Assembly: GCA_022592445.1 (NCBI GenBank)
Contig: JABYQR010000300.1
Location: 1 to 55,374 of the forward strand
DNA: 55,374 nt
Source: Cytidiella melzeri
Taxonomy: Eukaryota; Basidiomycota; Agaricomycetes; Polyporales; Irpicaceae
Reading direction: 5' to 3'
Shown: positions 35,046 through 46,368 of the stretch, piece by piece
Numbering within the stretch: the first letter of the stretch is position 1
Layout of the letters: each line of letters begins with the position of its first letter
Position numbers and translations under genes: made by a program
The notes under the pieces: generated by a model
The model's database searches: none
Told to the model about the DNA's origin: nothing
What the model saw: only the letters and a program-made list of their open reading frames with translations

Positions 35046-35242
35046 CGTTTGACCCTAGCGAGGTGCAGTTTAGAGTAAGTAGTGCTGAGACGAGCACGGG
35101 TTCTACGCGAGGTGACGCGTCCAGCGTGGGAAAGCACTGACGCGTCCGAAGATTAGTAGAAACTCTGGCCGTCGCGTACTCAACACGACGACCAAACCCC
35201 CTGCACCATCCAGCAACCTCTCACAATAATATCTCAGTTACT
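35046..35242. promoter_or_regulatory. RPN6/RPN7 bidirectional promoter with twin TGACGCGTCC
   Basis: 197 bp lies between the two proteasome start codons. The decamer TGACGCGTCC occurs twice in the same direction at 35113-35122 and 35138-35147, 25 bp apart (about 2.5 helical turns). Its core ACGCGT equals the MluI cell-cycle box bound by MBF-type factors in other fungi. No TATA box is evident. Co-regulation of the two subunits is an inference. Confidence 0.6.
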
Positions 35243-36661
35243 ATGGCAGAAGAGGTCGTCGCCCCCATCCCCAACCTGGAACTCGCGCAGCATTACTTCG
35301 TACTTTCTTCACCACACCTATCGCACTTGCATGGCGATGCGAGCAAAGCTTTACTTGCCGGCATACAAGCTGATCGTATGTCGCGTCTTTCGCTGCATGT
35401 TCTGGACGTGTATTGACATGTATCTCAGAGATGGGTCCATATTATAAGATAGTCACCTCTACAAATGCGCTACCGCTGGACCAGTCAGTTTTGGATTCGC
35501 TAGAGAAGGTGAACGAGGAGGAGCTCAAAAAGCTGGATGAACGCTTAGAAGAGGCCCAGAGACAGGAAGGAGAGAGTGATATTGCTGACGCGCTTCGGGC
35601 CAGAGCGAACCACTTCACAAAGATCGGCGACAAGGACAAGGCTGTCGAGGCTCAGAAAGTCGTGCTCGAGAAGACAGCAGGGCTCGGCTCAAGGATAGAC
35701 ATTGTCCTCACCAATATCAGGATCGGCTTGTTCTTTGGCGACCACAAATTCATTTCGGAGAACATGGCAAAGGCAGAAGAGTGCGTACCTGTACCACACC
35801 TCTGTTCGTTGAATTGACGCGACGCAGGTTGGTTGAGGAGGGAGGTGACTGGGACCGCCGTAATCGATTGAAGGTTTACCGTGGCCTTCACCTACTTTCC
35901 ATCCGGCAATTCAAACGCGGCGGCGAGCTCCTTTTGGATGCGCTGTCGACGTTCACAGCCACCGAGCTTGTGGCATACAATGACTTTGTCGCATTAACGA
36001 TCATCTCGAACGTCCTCACACTAAGTAGACCGGATTTGAAGAAGAAGGTATGCCTACAACCTTCGCTTTTCCTCATGAGCTGACCACTGTCAATAAGTTG
36101 ATTGGTGCACCGGAAGTGAACCAAGTCCTTCATGAGCTGCCCACTCTCGCCGACCTGATCAAAAACCTGTATGACTCGCATTACGACAAATTCTTTGTTG
36201 CCCTTGGTGAGCGACATTATCAGGATGCACTAGACATCGAGCGCTGAGGTGCGATGTCTAGCCACGCTTGAACAATATTTCCTTCTTCCTTCACGGATCC
36301 TCTCACCACATGCACGTTACTATGTGCGAGAGATGCGCATTCTAGCATACAACCAACTTCTGCAGTCGTACCGCAGTCTTACGCTAGACAGCCTGGCGCG
36401 ATCGTTTGGCGTCAGCATAGATTTCGTCGACAGGTGCGTACTTTGCTGTTGATACTGCTCGGCAACACTGAATGAATATACCCTCACAGTGAGCTCTCGC
36501 GGTTCATTGCGTCTGGCCGCCTTCACTGCACCATCGACAAAGTAGATGGTGTTGTGCAGACGAACCGTCCAGCGATCAAAAATGCTCAATACGAAACCGT
36601 CGTGCGACAAGGAGACATACTCTTGAACTCAGTGCAACGATTGAGCAAAGTCCTGTACTGA
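35243..36661 (+). CDS. RPN7: 26S proteasome lid subunit Rpn7 (PSMD6)
   Basis: PCI-domain subunit of the 19S lid. Six exons: 35243-35375, 35429-35780, 35828-36047, 36098-36206, 36262-36433, 36490-36661. They give 385 residues (human 389). Conserved blocks: [121 protein letters not shown]. These are followed by the PCI part: [64 protein letters not shown] and [16 protein letters not shown]. The fourth intron uses GTGAGC at 36207 and CTAG at 36261. Nearer AG acceptors would break the frame, while this one restores [20 protein letters not shown]-terminal half is helical repeat. Confidence 0.95.
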
Positions 36662-37309
36662 GCGAGTTTGATATTTGCTATTGATTGTTATGATATTGCA
36701 CCGCACATCAGCCTCTCCTATTATTGAGAAATAGGCGCTGAATAGGCTTCATATTCTTCGCATACTTATCAAATATGCACGAGAAATATATAAAGAGTAT
36801 GGGAATATAAAGACTGGATATCAATGGCCTATAAGTCATGTATTCTTCAAGTGGAACAAGAGGTGGCTGCCATATATATTGCAGTTCTCGTGCTTCCATA
36901 TGCATTCTGCTCGGGATTCTTGATATCGCGTGTATGACAATCAGATCTATATGTGCATGCATGCTGTACATACATATACATGACATGAGAACAAGAACTA
37001 GACACATAATGTACTTGCTGTTGTCGTTGAAGGCGGTCGGTACTAAAAACCTTGAGCCCGAAGTTCCATCAATGTTGACAAGTTGCATGCGAGCATGCAG
37101 ATTAACGTTCACAATCCAAACTTGAAGAGATGTTCGCGTGGCTAGCTTGATATTGAGTTGACTGACAGCTTCTATTCCTGCAAAAGATGGACGACTGCAA
37201 CTGTGAGCTCAAGGCGTGAGGGTACCATGGCAGCAAAGACGCACCTTGTCCACAATCCCCGTTGTGCTCACCTTTACAGACAACCTCCAGGTCTGTGTGC
37301 ACACTGTCA
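36662..37309. other. AT-rich spacer
   Basis: No gene. Sequence is AT-richer than its surroundings, with ATACATATACATG and TGCATGCATGCTG motifs, marking the transition from gene space to the repeat-rich right flank. Confidence 0.4.
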
Positions 37310-39253
37310 ATGTCAAGGCAATCAGTAACGGGCATGCCCTGCAACTGCCAACCTCCCGAGGCCGGTGTCAACCCCACTACTGGTCCTCCATCCTCTGAGC
37401 ATAGACAGCCACCTGCTAAATGTCCGCGAATTAAGCCGAGCGTCGTATCAGAGCCAGCCGGACGTACCTTGACATCTGAACGTCGAGCCTCTGTGCATAT
37501 CTCTCAGCCGTCTCTGCACAACCACGGCTTCACTCAACCTCCTCATGGTGGCTTCAGAAACCCTTTTACCCCTTCACAAACCACTCGCACGCCCTCTGAA
37601 ACCTCGCATACATTGACCGCTGAGAGTCAAACTCCGCTGTCCTCGCGTCGCTCTTTGTCTGGTCCGTCATTGACTCATGGCACCAGCAGGCTTGGTATCT
37701 CTAGGGCTATCTCCAACAGTATGGCCGCTATGAATGACTTGCTGCAGGGCTTGCAGGCTACTTTGGGCAGCCAGGATGAGCTCCTGAAAGATGCAAGGTG
37801 GAGGTTGAATGAGATGGACGGATACCTGACTGCAGTGAACAAGAAGATGAAGGAGATGCACACGTTTGTTATGGAGCAGGATGAGCGACTCACCGTACAA
37901 GAAGAACAAATCCGCATGCAAGACAAACAGATTGAGACACATAATGAGCAAATCAGCACCCTCGATAACGCCCTTGCTCACCTGGAAGGCCAATTCGTAG
38001 AGTTGCATGCTGCGCTCAACAACGCTGGTGTCGCAACTGATAGGGGAGGAGAGCAAGGCGTGCCTGTACCTCGCAGGGCAGGCAGTGGTGTCCTAGGGTC
38101 AGTGGGAAAGAAGGAACATAATTCCTTGATCAACGTACATAGACCATCAATTAAATATACATGTTCAACAGTGTACATGTACTCACATTCGCCATTGTAC
38201 ATGTACAGGGAGTTGTTCGAGCAGCTGTACGCAAGCTGATGGGAATTGAGACTCTGCATGCTCCTGTGCCAGATCCCCTTGAAGACGGCAGTCTTTGGAC
38301 AACAGATGATCGACCGCGAAAGATCGCCACCTGAGACCGCGTTGGGATTCTTGGGTTGTAAACACCAATGCTTGGCAGGCCGAGTTCATCAAGACGGTTC
38401 TTGACTGCGGTCATCGGTGGTATTCCAATGGGAACTGTGACCCTCAAACACTGCAGGAGTATCTCAAGACTGTCCCTGAGGCTGAGATTGCGGCCGCTCT
38501 CTCAACAGTATGGACAGGCCTGAAGGTCAAGTATCAGGGTCAGAACAAGGATGAGATAACGAAGCAGCTCACGCTGCAAAAGAATCGCAGGTGTACTCAG
38601 AAAGATGCTGTATGTACCTTCATAACATATATGCGTACAGGCCGTGCCGTATGCATTCTGCACGTGGAGCTAAACATATTGTTGATCAGAAATTCAAAGA
38701 ACGTGCAAAAGAGCACAACAAAGTTACCGAGATGGCTGGTACAAAGTATGACTGGTTTTTTCGCGCGAAGTACCAGTCGTCTGACTACTCGGATGTTGAG
38801 GAGGAAAGCGAGGGGGGTATATTTAGTGAGAACGATGATGGACCACCTGTGCCAAAGAAAGTTAGCCACATTTTTGTGCGCCATCGTCCCACATATCGAG
38901 CTGTGCTTGTAAGTAAGTCTCATGTTGAACGGCAGAAACGCACTTACCATTGCAACAAGGTCAACAATCTAGTGGATGAGTTAGATGAGCATGTTCGCGC
39001 AGCGCAGAATACCAGCCGTGACCATCGCCACGTCCAATTGGGAGAACCTGTTGAGCGCGACTTGCCCAAACGCCATGGGCAGCAGACGGAAAATCAGGTC
39101 ATTAGCGAGGAATGTGTTGATTTGGACTGGTTGATGGCTCACCCTCAACAAAATGTGCTTAACCGTGTTCGACCAGCTGCTGGTAGCGTGCAATCTGCAA
39201 ACAAAGGCGCAGGCTCTGCCGCAGGTGGTAAGCAGAGAGTTCGAAGATTATAA
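37310..39253 (+). pseudogene. Agaricomycete repeated-family coiled-coil protein (one frameshift)
   Basis: Start taken as ATG 37310; upstream exons are possible. The first part is Ser/Thr/Pro-rich. A coiled coil of regular heptads follows (RWRLNEMDGYLTAVNKKMKE, then EQDERLTVQEEQIRMQDKQI). Intron 38135-38208 leads into GVVRAAVRKLMGIETL and VPDPLEDGSLWTTDD. Near 38320 the frame shifts by one base before RHLRPRWDSWVVNTNAWQAE and FIKTVLDCGHRW. Intron 38591-38640 then joins KNRR to PCRMHSARGAKH and YDWFFRAKYQSSDYSD. I recognise the pattern from a multicopy, uncharacterised Agaricomycete family often found with transposons. The frame may continue past 39253, to 39428 (EFEDYKSRLTYHDADAD), after another splice. 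The frameshift, if genuine, makes this copy defective. Confidence 0.55.
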
Positions 39254-39518
39254 GAGCAGACTTACTTACCATGACGCAGATGCAGATTTGATTGCTCAGG
39301 CTATGCATCCAGGTGCTCAGGACAGCAGTGCTGGGCCACCGGAGAGTGGAGTTGGAGCTGAAAGAGGTGAGAATGGAGGAGGCGGCAAATCACCATTCAG
39401 TGATGCGGACTATGCATTACCAACTTGAGAGATCCTTGTTTCACACATCATCTTCTTTGTTCTCAACAATGTGTGGCTCCTGTCCAACCTACACACAACC
39501 AAAGTTAGTAGCCGCAAC

Positions 39519-40373
39519 TTAAAATTGCACGACTAGACGTACATGGCATGTAGACATAACAACCCAAAATCTTCCCCCAGCAGGACCATGATACTTGAGC
39601 AATACACGCGCGAATTGTCCAGAGAAAGACGTCACAGGGACAATTTCAGCGTCTTCAAAAGCTCCAGCTTTCCACACAGATATCTCCAAATCATCGGCCC
39701 TGTGTAAATGTGGATCATTGCCGCACCTTGCACAATCGGTGGCAATGCGTACCTTAGATCCCAGGGCATCTCTGGGGTATTCGCATGATGAACAAATCTT
39801 CGCACAACGGCACATGTGTGTTCTGCAGCTGGTAATGTCGAGTCGTTCCGTACGTGTAATATAGCTAGGATCCACTCGATCTGTACGGGCTCCCGTCCAT
39901 TGATGTAAGCAAGTTGATGGGGATGGCCACGTTGTTTTGTTGCAGCTCTGTACCTGAGGCCATCCACTGTGACATAAGTGTAAGACTTTACCGACGTAGC
40001 TATGAAGAGTTCGCCGATATGCGAAGGGGCCATCTCAGGCACCAGAACAATGTTGTTCTGCCATAATCTTTGGAGGTATACCAATACCATACCATATAAA
40101 TCCCCCGCACCCACGCCGTTAGCAGCCTTCAAATTGATGCGGCTTGACTGGTTGCTGAATGATACCTGAAGACACATCAGTTACGACACCCGGAACTGCT
40201 AATGGTTAGTGAGGTACTCACTGGCATCAGTATGCGCTGCTGAGTCGATCATGCTCATGAGGGTGTTGCGTCGAGAGCCTTTCATGTTACCGCCAAGGTA
40301 GGTCTTCAGTGCCGAGGCAATTATCCTGTCATCCTCTGTCCAGTCTTTGAGCAACTCTATTTGATTGATCTGC
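39519..40373 (-). pseudogene. C-terminal remnant of an Agaricomycete repeated-family gene
   Basis: Minus-strand pieces read QIELLKDWTEDDRIIASALK, then LGGNMKGSRRNTLMSMIDSA, ANGVGAGDLYGMVLVYLQRL, SYTYVTVDGLRYRAATKQRG, and AYINGREPVQIEWILAILH. A GTACGC...ACACAG intron then joins MPWDLR to DDLEISVWKAGAFEDAEIVP. This resembles a repeated, unnamed Agaricomycete family usually linked to mobile DNA. The beginning of the gene is missing: only 43 bp further upstream the LTR at 40416 begins. The gypsy insertion, or a later rearrangement, has therefore cut it off. Confidence 0.5.
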
Positions 40374-40415
40374 CATACACACGGGGGTTAGTAGCGTCTT
40401 GCATGACAATGAGAG

Positions 40416-41171
40416 TGTCACGGAGACGGAGCTCGACATAACGACTAGGGACACGGAGTGGAAGACGACGACAAGGTGGTGGCAGGCGTATAGCACAATG
40501 CTCTCACCAGCTATAAACCTTATACAGATATCTAGCCCAGTAAAGACCAAGTTAGTATTGTTACTACCAGCTATGTAGTACAAGAGGGGGTTGCTTACCT
40601 AGCCCAGTAAAGACCAAGAGGTCAAGATGGGGGGCTAGGAGCGTACATGCAGCATCTTATATAGACTTCAGGGACCTGCGCACAGACCATGTTGAGGGCA
40701 GGCTTTGCAAGAAGCCATGTGAACGAAGAACAAAAGAACTACCTAAAGGAGAACAATAGCTATTGTCTAGACCTTGCCAAGAACTCTACTTGTGAGAGAA
40801 TCTATCTAAAAGGAGACCAACTATTGTATTCCATCCCACACCTGTGAGAACATCCTTCCATAAAGAGAACAATAGGGAAAGAACAATAAGGAGCCCATGT
40901 GGACAGTATCTATGACGTCAAACCCTAGCTATGGGCTAAGCCATGTGCTTGTAGCCATGTGGTGTTACTTATGCTAAGTCACATGCCAGTGTGACGTAGT
41001 AGCAAGTAATGTGACCGTGTGGAGCATCTAAGCCACGTGATACGGGCGCTTAATAGACGTGCAAAGGTGTTTGTGCAGAGAAGGTTGCAACTGAGCTGCA
41101 GCCCGGAGTTTTATAGATAAAAACAAGAGGTAAATTGCGAAAATTAAGGGCTAGTCAGGCCATCCATGACA
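40416..41171 (-). repeat. 3' LTR of gypsy element (copy a)
   Basis: 756 bp, TG...CA ends in the element orientation (TGTCATGGATGG...CTCCGTGACA on minus). Nearly identical to copy b at 47244-47995. Contains a TATA box (CTATATAAG on minus, about 40653-40661) and two copies of CTAGCCCAGTAAAGACCAAG at 40532 and 40599. Confidence 0.92.
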
Positions 41172-41329
41172 TTACCCACCTCCTAAAATCGAGCGTCCCC
41201 ACGAAGCATCACTGTGCTGTGGTGATAGAGGTCTTCTACCCGTCTACAGGGATTCAGCAGAATTGCCCCGATTGTCTAGTCAGAAGGATGCTAGGAAGTT
41301 TCTCCCCTTCTGGTGTCGTTGACTCGACG

Positions 41330-42874
41330 TTACCCGTCAGTGTGATGTTCTTGAGATATCCAGACCGATGTGTTTGCCTTCATCCCAGCTAAGATCGTAT
41401 GTAGATGGATAGATCGTGCGAAGGAAAGCGGGGTCGGTCTGGGTATTGAATTCCCGAAAATGCGAGCAGAGATCCGCGAAGAGTGAAGCTTTGATGACCC
41501 AAGGCGCTCCGGGGTTTGCTTGTAGAAGTTGTCAATCGCTTCTTGACTATTCTCGAGGTTTTCTACTGGTTCCCAGCTATTGTGTCCGTCTGAATACCCT
41601 TCCCATTTGACTAGGAATTGCAATTTCTTCCAACGTCCGTGTAGCCTGCTGTCCAGCACCTTTTCGACAACGTACTGTTCTTCTCCTTCTATGACGATAG
41701 GATCAGGAGGTGGAGGTACGTCTTTGCCGTTGTCGTGCCAGGGACTTAGACGGTTGATATGGAAGACGGGGTGTATTCGGAGATAGCTGGGTAGATCAAG
41801 TTTGTAATTGAGATCGCCAATGCGTTCGATGACCTTGTACGGGCCGAGTTGTCGAGGAGCGAGTTTAGGGGTAGCCTGGTGAATCTGGACGTTCTTAGTG
41901 TTAAGCCAGACCATGTCCCCTACTTGGAAGACGCGTGGAGAGCATTTCTCAGACTCGTAGAGTTGCTTCATCTTTTCTTTGCTTAGACGAAGAGCTGCTT
42001 CGGTCTCCTTGCGTACTCGAGCCATGTTATCAAGGCACTCATCGAGTGAAGGGATATTGCTTCGCTTGCCAACTGGTATAGTAAAGTCAGGGCAATATCC
42101 GTAGATGACTTCAAACGGTGTTTGGGAGTTACCCGCGTGTACTCGCGAGTTGAGTGCAAACTCAGCCGCCGGTAGATGATCGACCCAGTTGTCTTGTCGT
42201 TGCTGACAGAATAGATGCAGATACTGTTCAATATCCTGGTTTTTGTGTTCGACCTTGCCATTTCCTTGCGGATGATAGGCAGTCGTAAAACCAGTCTCTA
42301 TGCCTAGGCAGTGATTGAGCGCACGCATGAAGCGCGCTGCAAACTGGGGTCCTCGGTCAGAGAACACCTTCTTGGGAATGCCGTGAAGTCGGAATACTTC
42401 TTTGTAGTGTAGATCGTCAATCCCCTCAGTGTTAACCCTAGTGGTAGTAGGGATGATGTGCGTTTGATCGGAGTAGTGGTCAACGTAGACAGCTATCGAA
42501 TTGAATCCCTTAGAGGGTGGCAGCTGAGTGATGAGATCTACACCGATGTGTTCCCAAGGTCCGGCTGGAGTTTCCTGAGGCTGTAGTACTGCTTTAGGAT
42601 GTGGAGCTGACTTGTAACACTGACAGCGATCACAGCCTAGTACGTCAGTCTCTACAAAAGCATTCATCTTCAGCCACCAATAATGTTGTGAGACTAGTTC
42701 TATGGTGCCGTGTTTGCCTGGATGACCAGCCGCGGGTGTGTCATGGCAAGATTTTACAATTTTGTGACGGAGCTCTTTGTTGTTAGGGATATAGAGTTTT
42801 CCCTTGTAGTAGATAAGTCCGTCACTCTCTTCCCATTCGAGTAAACCGCCGACAAGTTTGCGAGGACCCTTCTT
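41330..42874 (-). CDS. integrase with chromodomain (gypsy element)
   Basis: Inserts element cDNA into chromosomes. The frame runs from just after the stop at 42875. It starts with an N-terminal zinc-binding region HPGKHGT...CDRCQ, then the catalytic core: first Asp in GVDLITQLPP, second in FSDRGPQFA, Glu in GNGKVEHKNQDIEQY (the D,D,E triad is complete). The GPY/F module is KLAPRQLGPYKVIERIGDL, followed by HPVFHINRLSPW. A C-terminal chromodomain is YVVEKVLDSRLHGRWKKLQF, then LVKWEGYSDGHNSWEP, which targets heterochromatin marks in chromoviruses. The last 60 residues appear to be read-through. Confidence 0.88.
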   Translation of the reverse strand, partial: KKGPRKLVGGLLEWEESDGLIYYKGKLYIPNNKELRHKIVKSCHDTPAAGHPGKHGTIELVSQHYWWLKMNAFVETDVLGCDRCQCYKSAPHPKAVLQPQETPAGPWEHIGVDLITQLPPSKGFNSIAVYVDHYSDQTHIIPTTTRVNTEGIDDLHYKEVFRLHGIPKKVFSDRGPQFAARFMRALNHCLGIETGFTTAYHPQGNGKVEHKNQDIEQYLHLFCQQRQDNWVDHLPAAEFALNSRVHAGNSQTPFEVIYGYCPDFTIPVGKRSNIPSLDECLDNMARVRKETEAALRLSKEKMKQLYESEKCSPRVFQVGDMVWLNTKNVQIHQATPKLAPRQLGPYKVIERIGDLNYKLDLPSYLRIHPVFHINRLSPWHDNGKDVPPPPDPIVIEGEEQYVVEKVLDSRLHGRWKKLQFLVKWEGYSDGHNSWEPVENLENSQEAIDNFYKQTPERLGSSKLHSSRISARIFGNSIPRPTPLSFARSIHLHTILAGMKANTSVWISQEHHTDG

Positions 42875-44471
42875 TCAAAGGATAGCCAGAGCTTGTGCGA
42901 CTTCTGCTTCTTGCTCCGTGCATTCTTGGATCTTTGATTCGAGTGAAGAAGCAGTGGCGAGTGCGCTGGTAGCGAGGATCCGGAAGTGTTCCGGTTTTAG
43001 TACCACCTGATCCTTGTTGTCTTCTTCGTCCGTGACAGCGTGGGGGTGAAGACGAGAAAGGGGATCAGCGTGTATCATGGTACTGCCAGGCTTTTGTATA
43101 ACACAAAGTCAAAGTCAGCCAAGAGTAGTGACCAACGTGCTTGACGTCGAGTGAGGTGCTGCGCAGTTTTCCAGTACTGCAGGTTCGCGTGATCTGTCCA
43201 GATCTCAAACGGTTACTTGAGCCCCTCAAGGTAGTGGCGCCAATCTTTGAGAGCCTCGGTAATGGCTAACATGTCCCGGTCAAAGATTTTGTAGTTACGC
43301 TCAGCTTCAGTCATGGATGTGGACCGGTAGGCGATAGGGTGGTAGAATCCATCTTCCTTCGATTTGTGGGAGATGATTCCACCGGTCGCATAGCCCGAAG
43401 CATCGACTTCTAGACGTGTAGGGAGTTCAGGGTCCCAGACTGCCAAGATAGGCTTAGTGGTAAAGGCCTTCTTTAGCAGCGTGAAGGAAGTCTCTTGCGC
43501 TGGACCCCAGACGAACGGTACGTCCTTCTTAGTAAGGTCATGTAGAGGCCGCGCGTGCTTTGAGAAGTCTTGGATGAAGCGTCGGTAGAAGTTGGCAAAC
43601 CCTATGAACCCACTAACTTCTTTGAGGTTCTTGGGTGTATGCCACATAGAAACTGCTTGGACTTTGACAGGGTCCATAGCTACTTCGCCGGCGCCAATGA
43701 TCAATCCGAGGTACTCGATCTCAGATTTCTCAAACTCGCACTTTTCCGGACGAAGATACAGATCATGTTGCTGAAGCCGCTCGAGGACTTCATGAACAAC
43801 CTTGCGGTGATCTGTCAGGTTGTTGCTCCAGATCAAGATGTCATCTAGATAGACAGCCACCTTGCCCTCGGCAACGAGGTCAGTGAAGATGTTGTCCATC
43901 AGAGCTTGGAAGGTAGCGGGTGAGTTCGTGAGACTGAAGAACATGACTTTAGGTTTGAAAAGTCCTCGGTTGGTAACAAAAGCCGCTTTGTACTCATCTC
44001 CTTCTTTGATGCGGACATTGTGATATCCCCAACAAACATCGAATTTGGTGGAGATCTTTGCACCCTTGAGCTTGTTGACAATGTTGGTAGCAAGCGGTAG
44101 TGGGTAACAATTCTTTACAGTGATGTCGTTTGGTTTGCGGTAGTCCTGAATAAGTCGGAGTTTGTTGTCTTTCTTTTTGATGAAAAAGACCAGAGAAGCC
44201 ATTGGAGACTTAGAAGGCATGATGTAACCTTTTGACAGGTTCTCCTGAATGAGCTTGTCAAGCTCGGCTTGTCCGTTCAGGGGCATAGGATAAACTTTCG
44301 ATTTGATCATCTCAGGAGCGTCTGGTTTGAGATGAATTGAATGGTCCCAGGGCTGATGCTAAGGTAGCCGATTAGACTCTTCCTCAGAGAAGACTTTAGC
44401 ATATCTGTGATACTCTGATGGAACAATGTCTTCAAAGGAGCGCTGGGCTTTAGCTTTGTTTGCTTCGGCAG
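42875..44471 (-). pseudogene. reverse transcriptase/RNase H of gypsy element
   Basis: RT core 44310-43213 includes MIKSKVYPMPLNGQAELDKL, RLIQDYRKPNDITVKN, KFDVCWGYHNVRIKEGDE and the catalytic KVAVYLDDILIW. RNase H begins DASGYATGGIISHKSK and ERNYKIFDRDMLAITEALKD. A TAA at 43215-43213 (probable CAA) interrupts before [15 protein letters not shown] one-base shift near 43096 separates this from [19 protein letters not shown], and TGA at 42877-42875 cuts off the integrase. Upstream, TAG at 44361-44359 lies in RLP*HQPWDHSIHL. Clearly non-functional. Confidence 0.85.
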
Positions 44472-44879
44472 CTAGCTTGGTCTGTGTCCTCCGACAGTGA
44501 GTGTAAGGCGAACGAAGTGCGTTAATCCGCCAGCTTTATTCTTAGTTCCGTCAATGTTGTGTAGTGAGATGATTCTCCCAAGAGGATGTTGGATAATCTT
44601 ATGCTTTTTGACAAACTGGTGACTGATGAACAAAGCCGTGGCTCCTGAGTCAATCATAGCAGGAACACGGATGCTTCTATTGAGACCTTTGACTAGTACA
44701 TGTACACAGAAATGAGAAGATAACCGATCTAGCAACGAGATAGTACATGAAGAGATAACAGATGACGGGCACGGGGTTGCTATAGTACACGAGGCAGAAG
44801 ACAAGGTAGACGACGAAGGAGACAGGGACAGGGTATCTGGGGGACTCGCAGCTGCAGCTGTGTCACGAGTCCTCTTCAA
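44472..44879 (-). pseudogene. aspartic protease of gypsy element (3' truncated)
   Basis: Carries the active-site motif MIDSGATALFISHQFV (DSGA), as in retropepsins, then LTHFVRLTLTVGGH. Immediately after VGGH the sequence jumps out of frame into the RT linker, and the usual hydrophobic-hydrophobic-Gly and LGLPWL region is missing. This suggests a small deletion. It overlaps the Gag stop by 4 nt. Confidence 0.75.
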
Positions 44880-46353
44880 AAAACAGCGTTGATTTTGGCA
44901 GCCATTTCATCCATTTGCTTTTTCTGGATGTCCAGCATGTCTTTGAGAGCAGCAATCTTAGCATCCTTGTCACTGGATGCGTCTTGCTTCGGCGTAGTAG
45001 TGGTTGATGAGGTCAACGAGGTTGCAGCGACTCTTTGTCCCTTAGGGACGCCTTGAAGCCGTTTCAGGCAAACTGTCCCCCAGTGACCGGTACCACCACA
45101 GTGGTTGCAAACCAGGTCATCAGGGTGCTTAGAGTCCCTCTTCTTGTGGTTCTCGGATCCACAAACTGAGCAGCGCTTGCTCATCTCCTTCTTCCATTTC
45201 TGGAAGATCTCCTGTTTGCCCAGACCCACAAAGAGCGAGTCAAACGAGGCAGAGAAACGGGAGGCGTCGATCTCCATAGCGTTGGGATTGCGGAACGCCT
45301 GCTGATGGGACTTGCCATGCCCTGACGAGCTGTCCACCATGACCTTGCCGGTACTGTTGCGGAGGTCAGCAAGTTGAGCATTTACCGCTTTGCATTGGTC
45401 TTTGAGTGCGTCATAGGTGGCGGCGCGGGTCTGGAAGTACAAGACGCGTTGCAAGTACTCGGTGCTCAAGCTCGACTTGAGACGATTGAAGAGGTCCTGC
45501 TGGCTCCAGCCAGTGCGAGGGGCCCATGTCTCAAACTCGGAGATGTGGGCGGCGAAGGTCTTGTTGCCTTGCTTCATGTTGGCAACTTTTGTCTTGGCCT
45601 CCATGACAGCATCTATAGGCTCAAATTTGGCTTTGAAAGCCTCAATAAACGTGTCCCAGTCATTTCCAAATGCTGGTTTGCTATTGGCTAACTCCTCGAT
45701 GTGAGGGCGAGCCCAATCAGCGGCGTCCTCCTGCATGAAGGACAGACGCTGGTTATCAGTTTGTGGGGATCAAAGATCCTTGCACCGTTGTTGTCTAGCC
45801 GGACCTGGCCTTGGGCGTCTTGCTGGAAGAACGCCTTGCCCTGGTTCTGGTCCCAGACGATAAAAGCGTGGCAGAAGAGCCTGGCTTCCGATGATGTTCT
45901 CCCCTTGAAGGAGACTGGCTTCTCAACGATACTTCTCTCCCGAGAAGTGTGTGTAGCAGCGGCAACAGCTGGTGTCTGTGCGGCGGCAAGTGCAGCCACC
46001 TGATTGGTAAGATCAACCATCCTTTGTGTCAGGACGCCCAACATATTTAAGACGTCTTGCTGGCTCAGGTTGGCAACTGGGGCAGCTGGGGCAGCAGGGG
46101 CGGCGGGCTGGTTGGGATCCATGTCTTCTTTGGTGATGAGGAGGAGATTGTCTTTGTTCGGAGTCTGGTGGTGCTCAGAGTAGTACTCGCTGTTGACTGC
46201 TTCTCTTGGGTCTGCCTGAGTGTACCAATTTGGGCATGGTTGTTCGTCACACTCGTAGAATACGCCTTCGTAGAAGTGGTCGTCTGTGACCGCGCTCGAA
46301 TTGAAGAAGTGTATGTAATTGTAGCAGGGGAGGCTAGACGACGTGATGGGCAA
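44876..46353 (-). pseudogene. Gag of gypsy element (frameshifted)
   Basis: Two frames, 46353-45688 and 45736-44876. The first has a Pro/Ala-rich start (MDPNQPAAPAAPAAPVANLS), then a Gln/Ala-rich region and VSFKGRTSSEARLFCHAFI. The second has MQEDAADWARPHIEELAN, FEPIDAVMEAKTKVANMKQG and RTGWSQQDLFNRLKSSLS. It ends with the nucleocapsid zinc knuckle CNHCGGTGHWGTVC (Cx2Cx4Hx4C), preceded by CSVCGSENHKK. The frames should join near 45760, where one base has been lost or gained. A coiled-coil tail (AALKDMLDIQKKQMDEMAAK) precedes the stop. Confidence 0.8.
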
Positions 46354-46368
46354 AAAACCGTGGATTGT

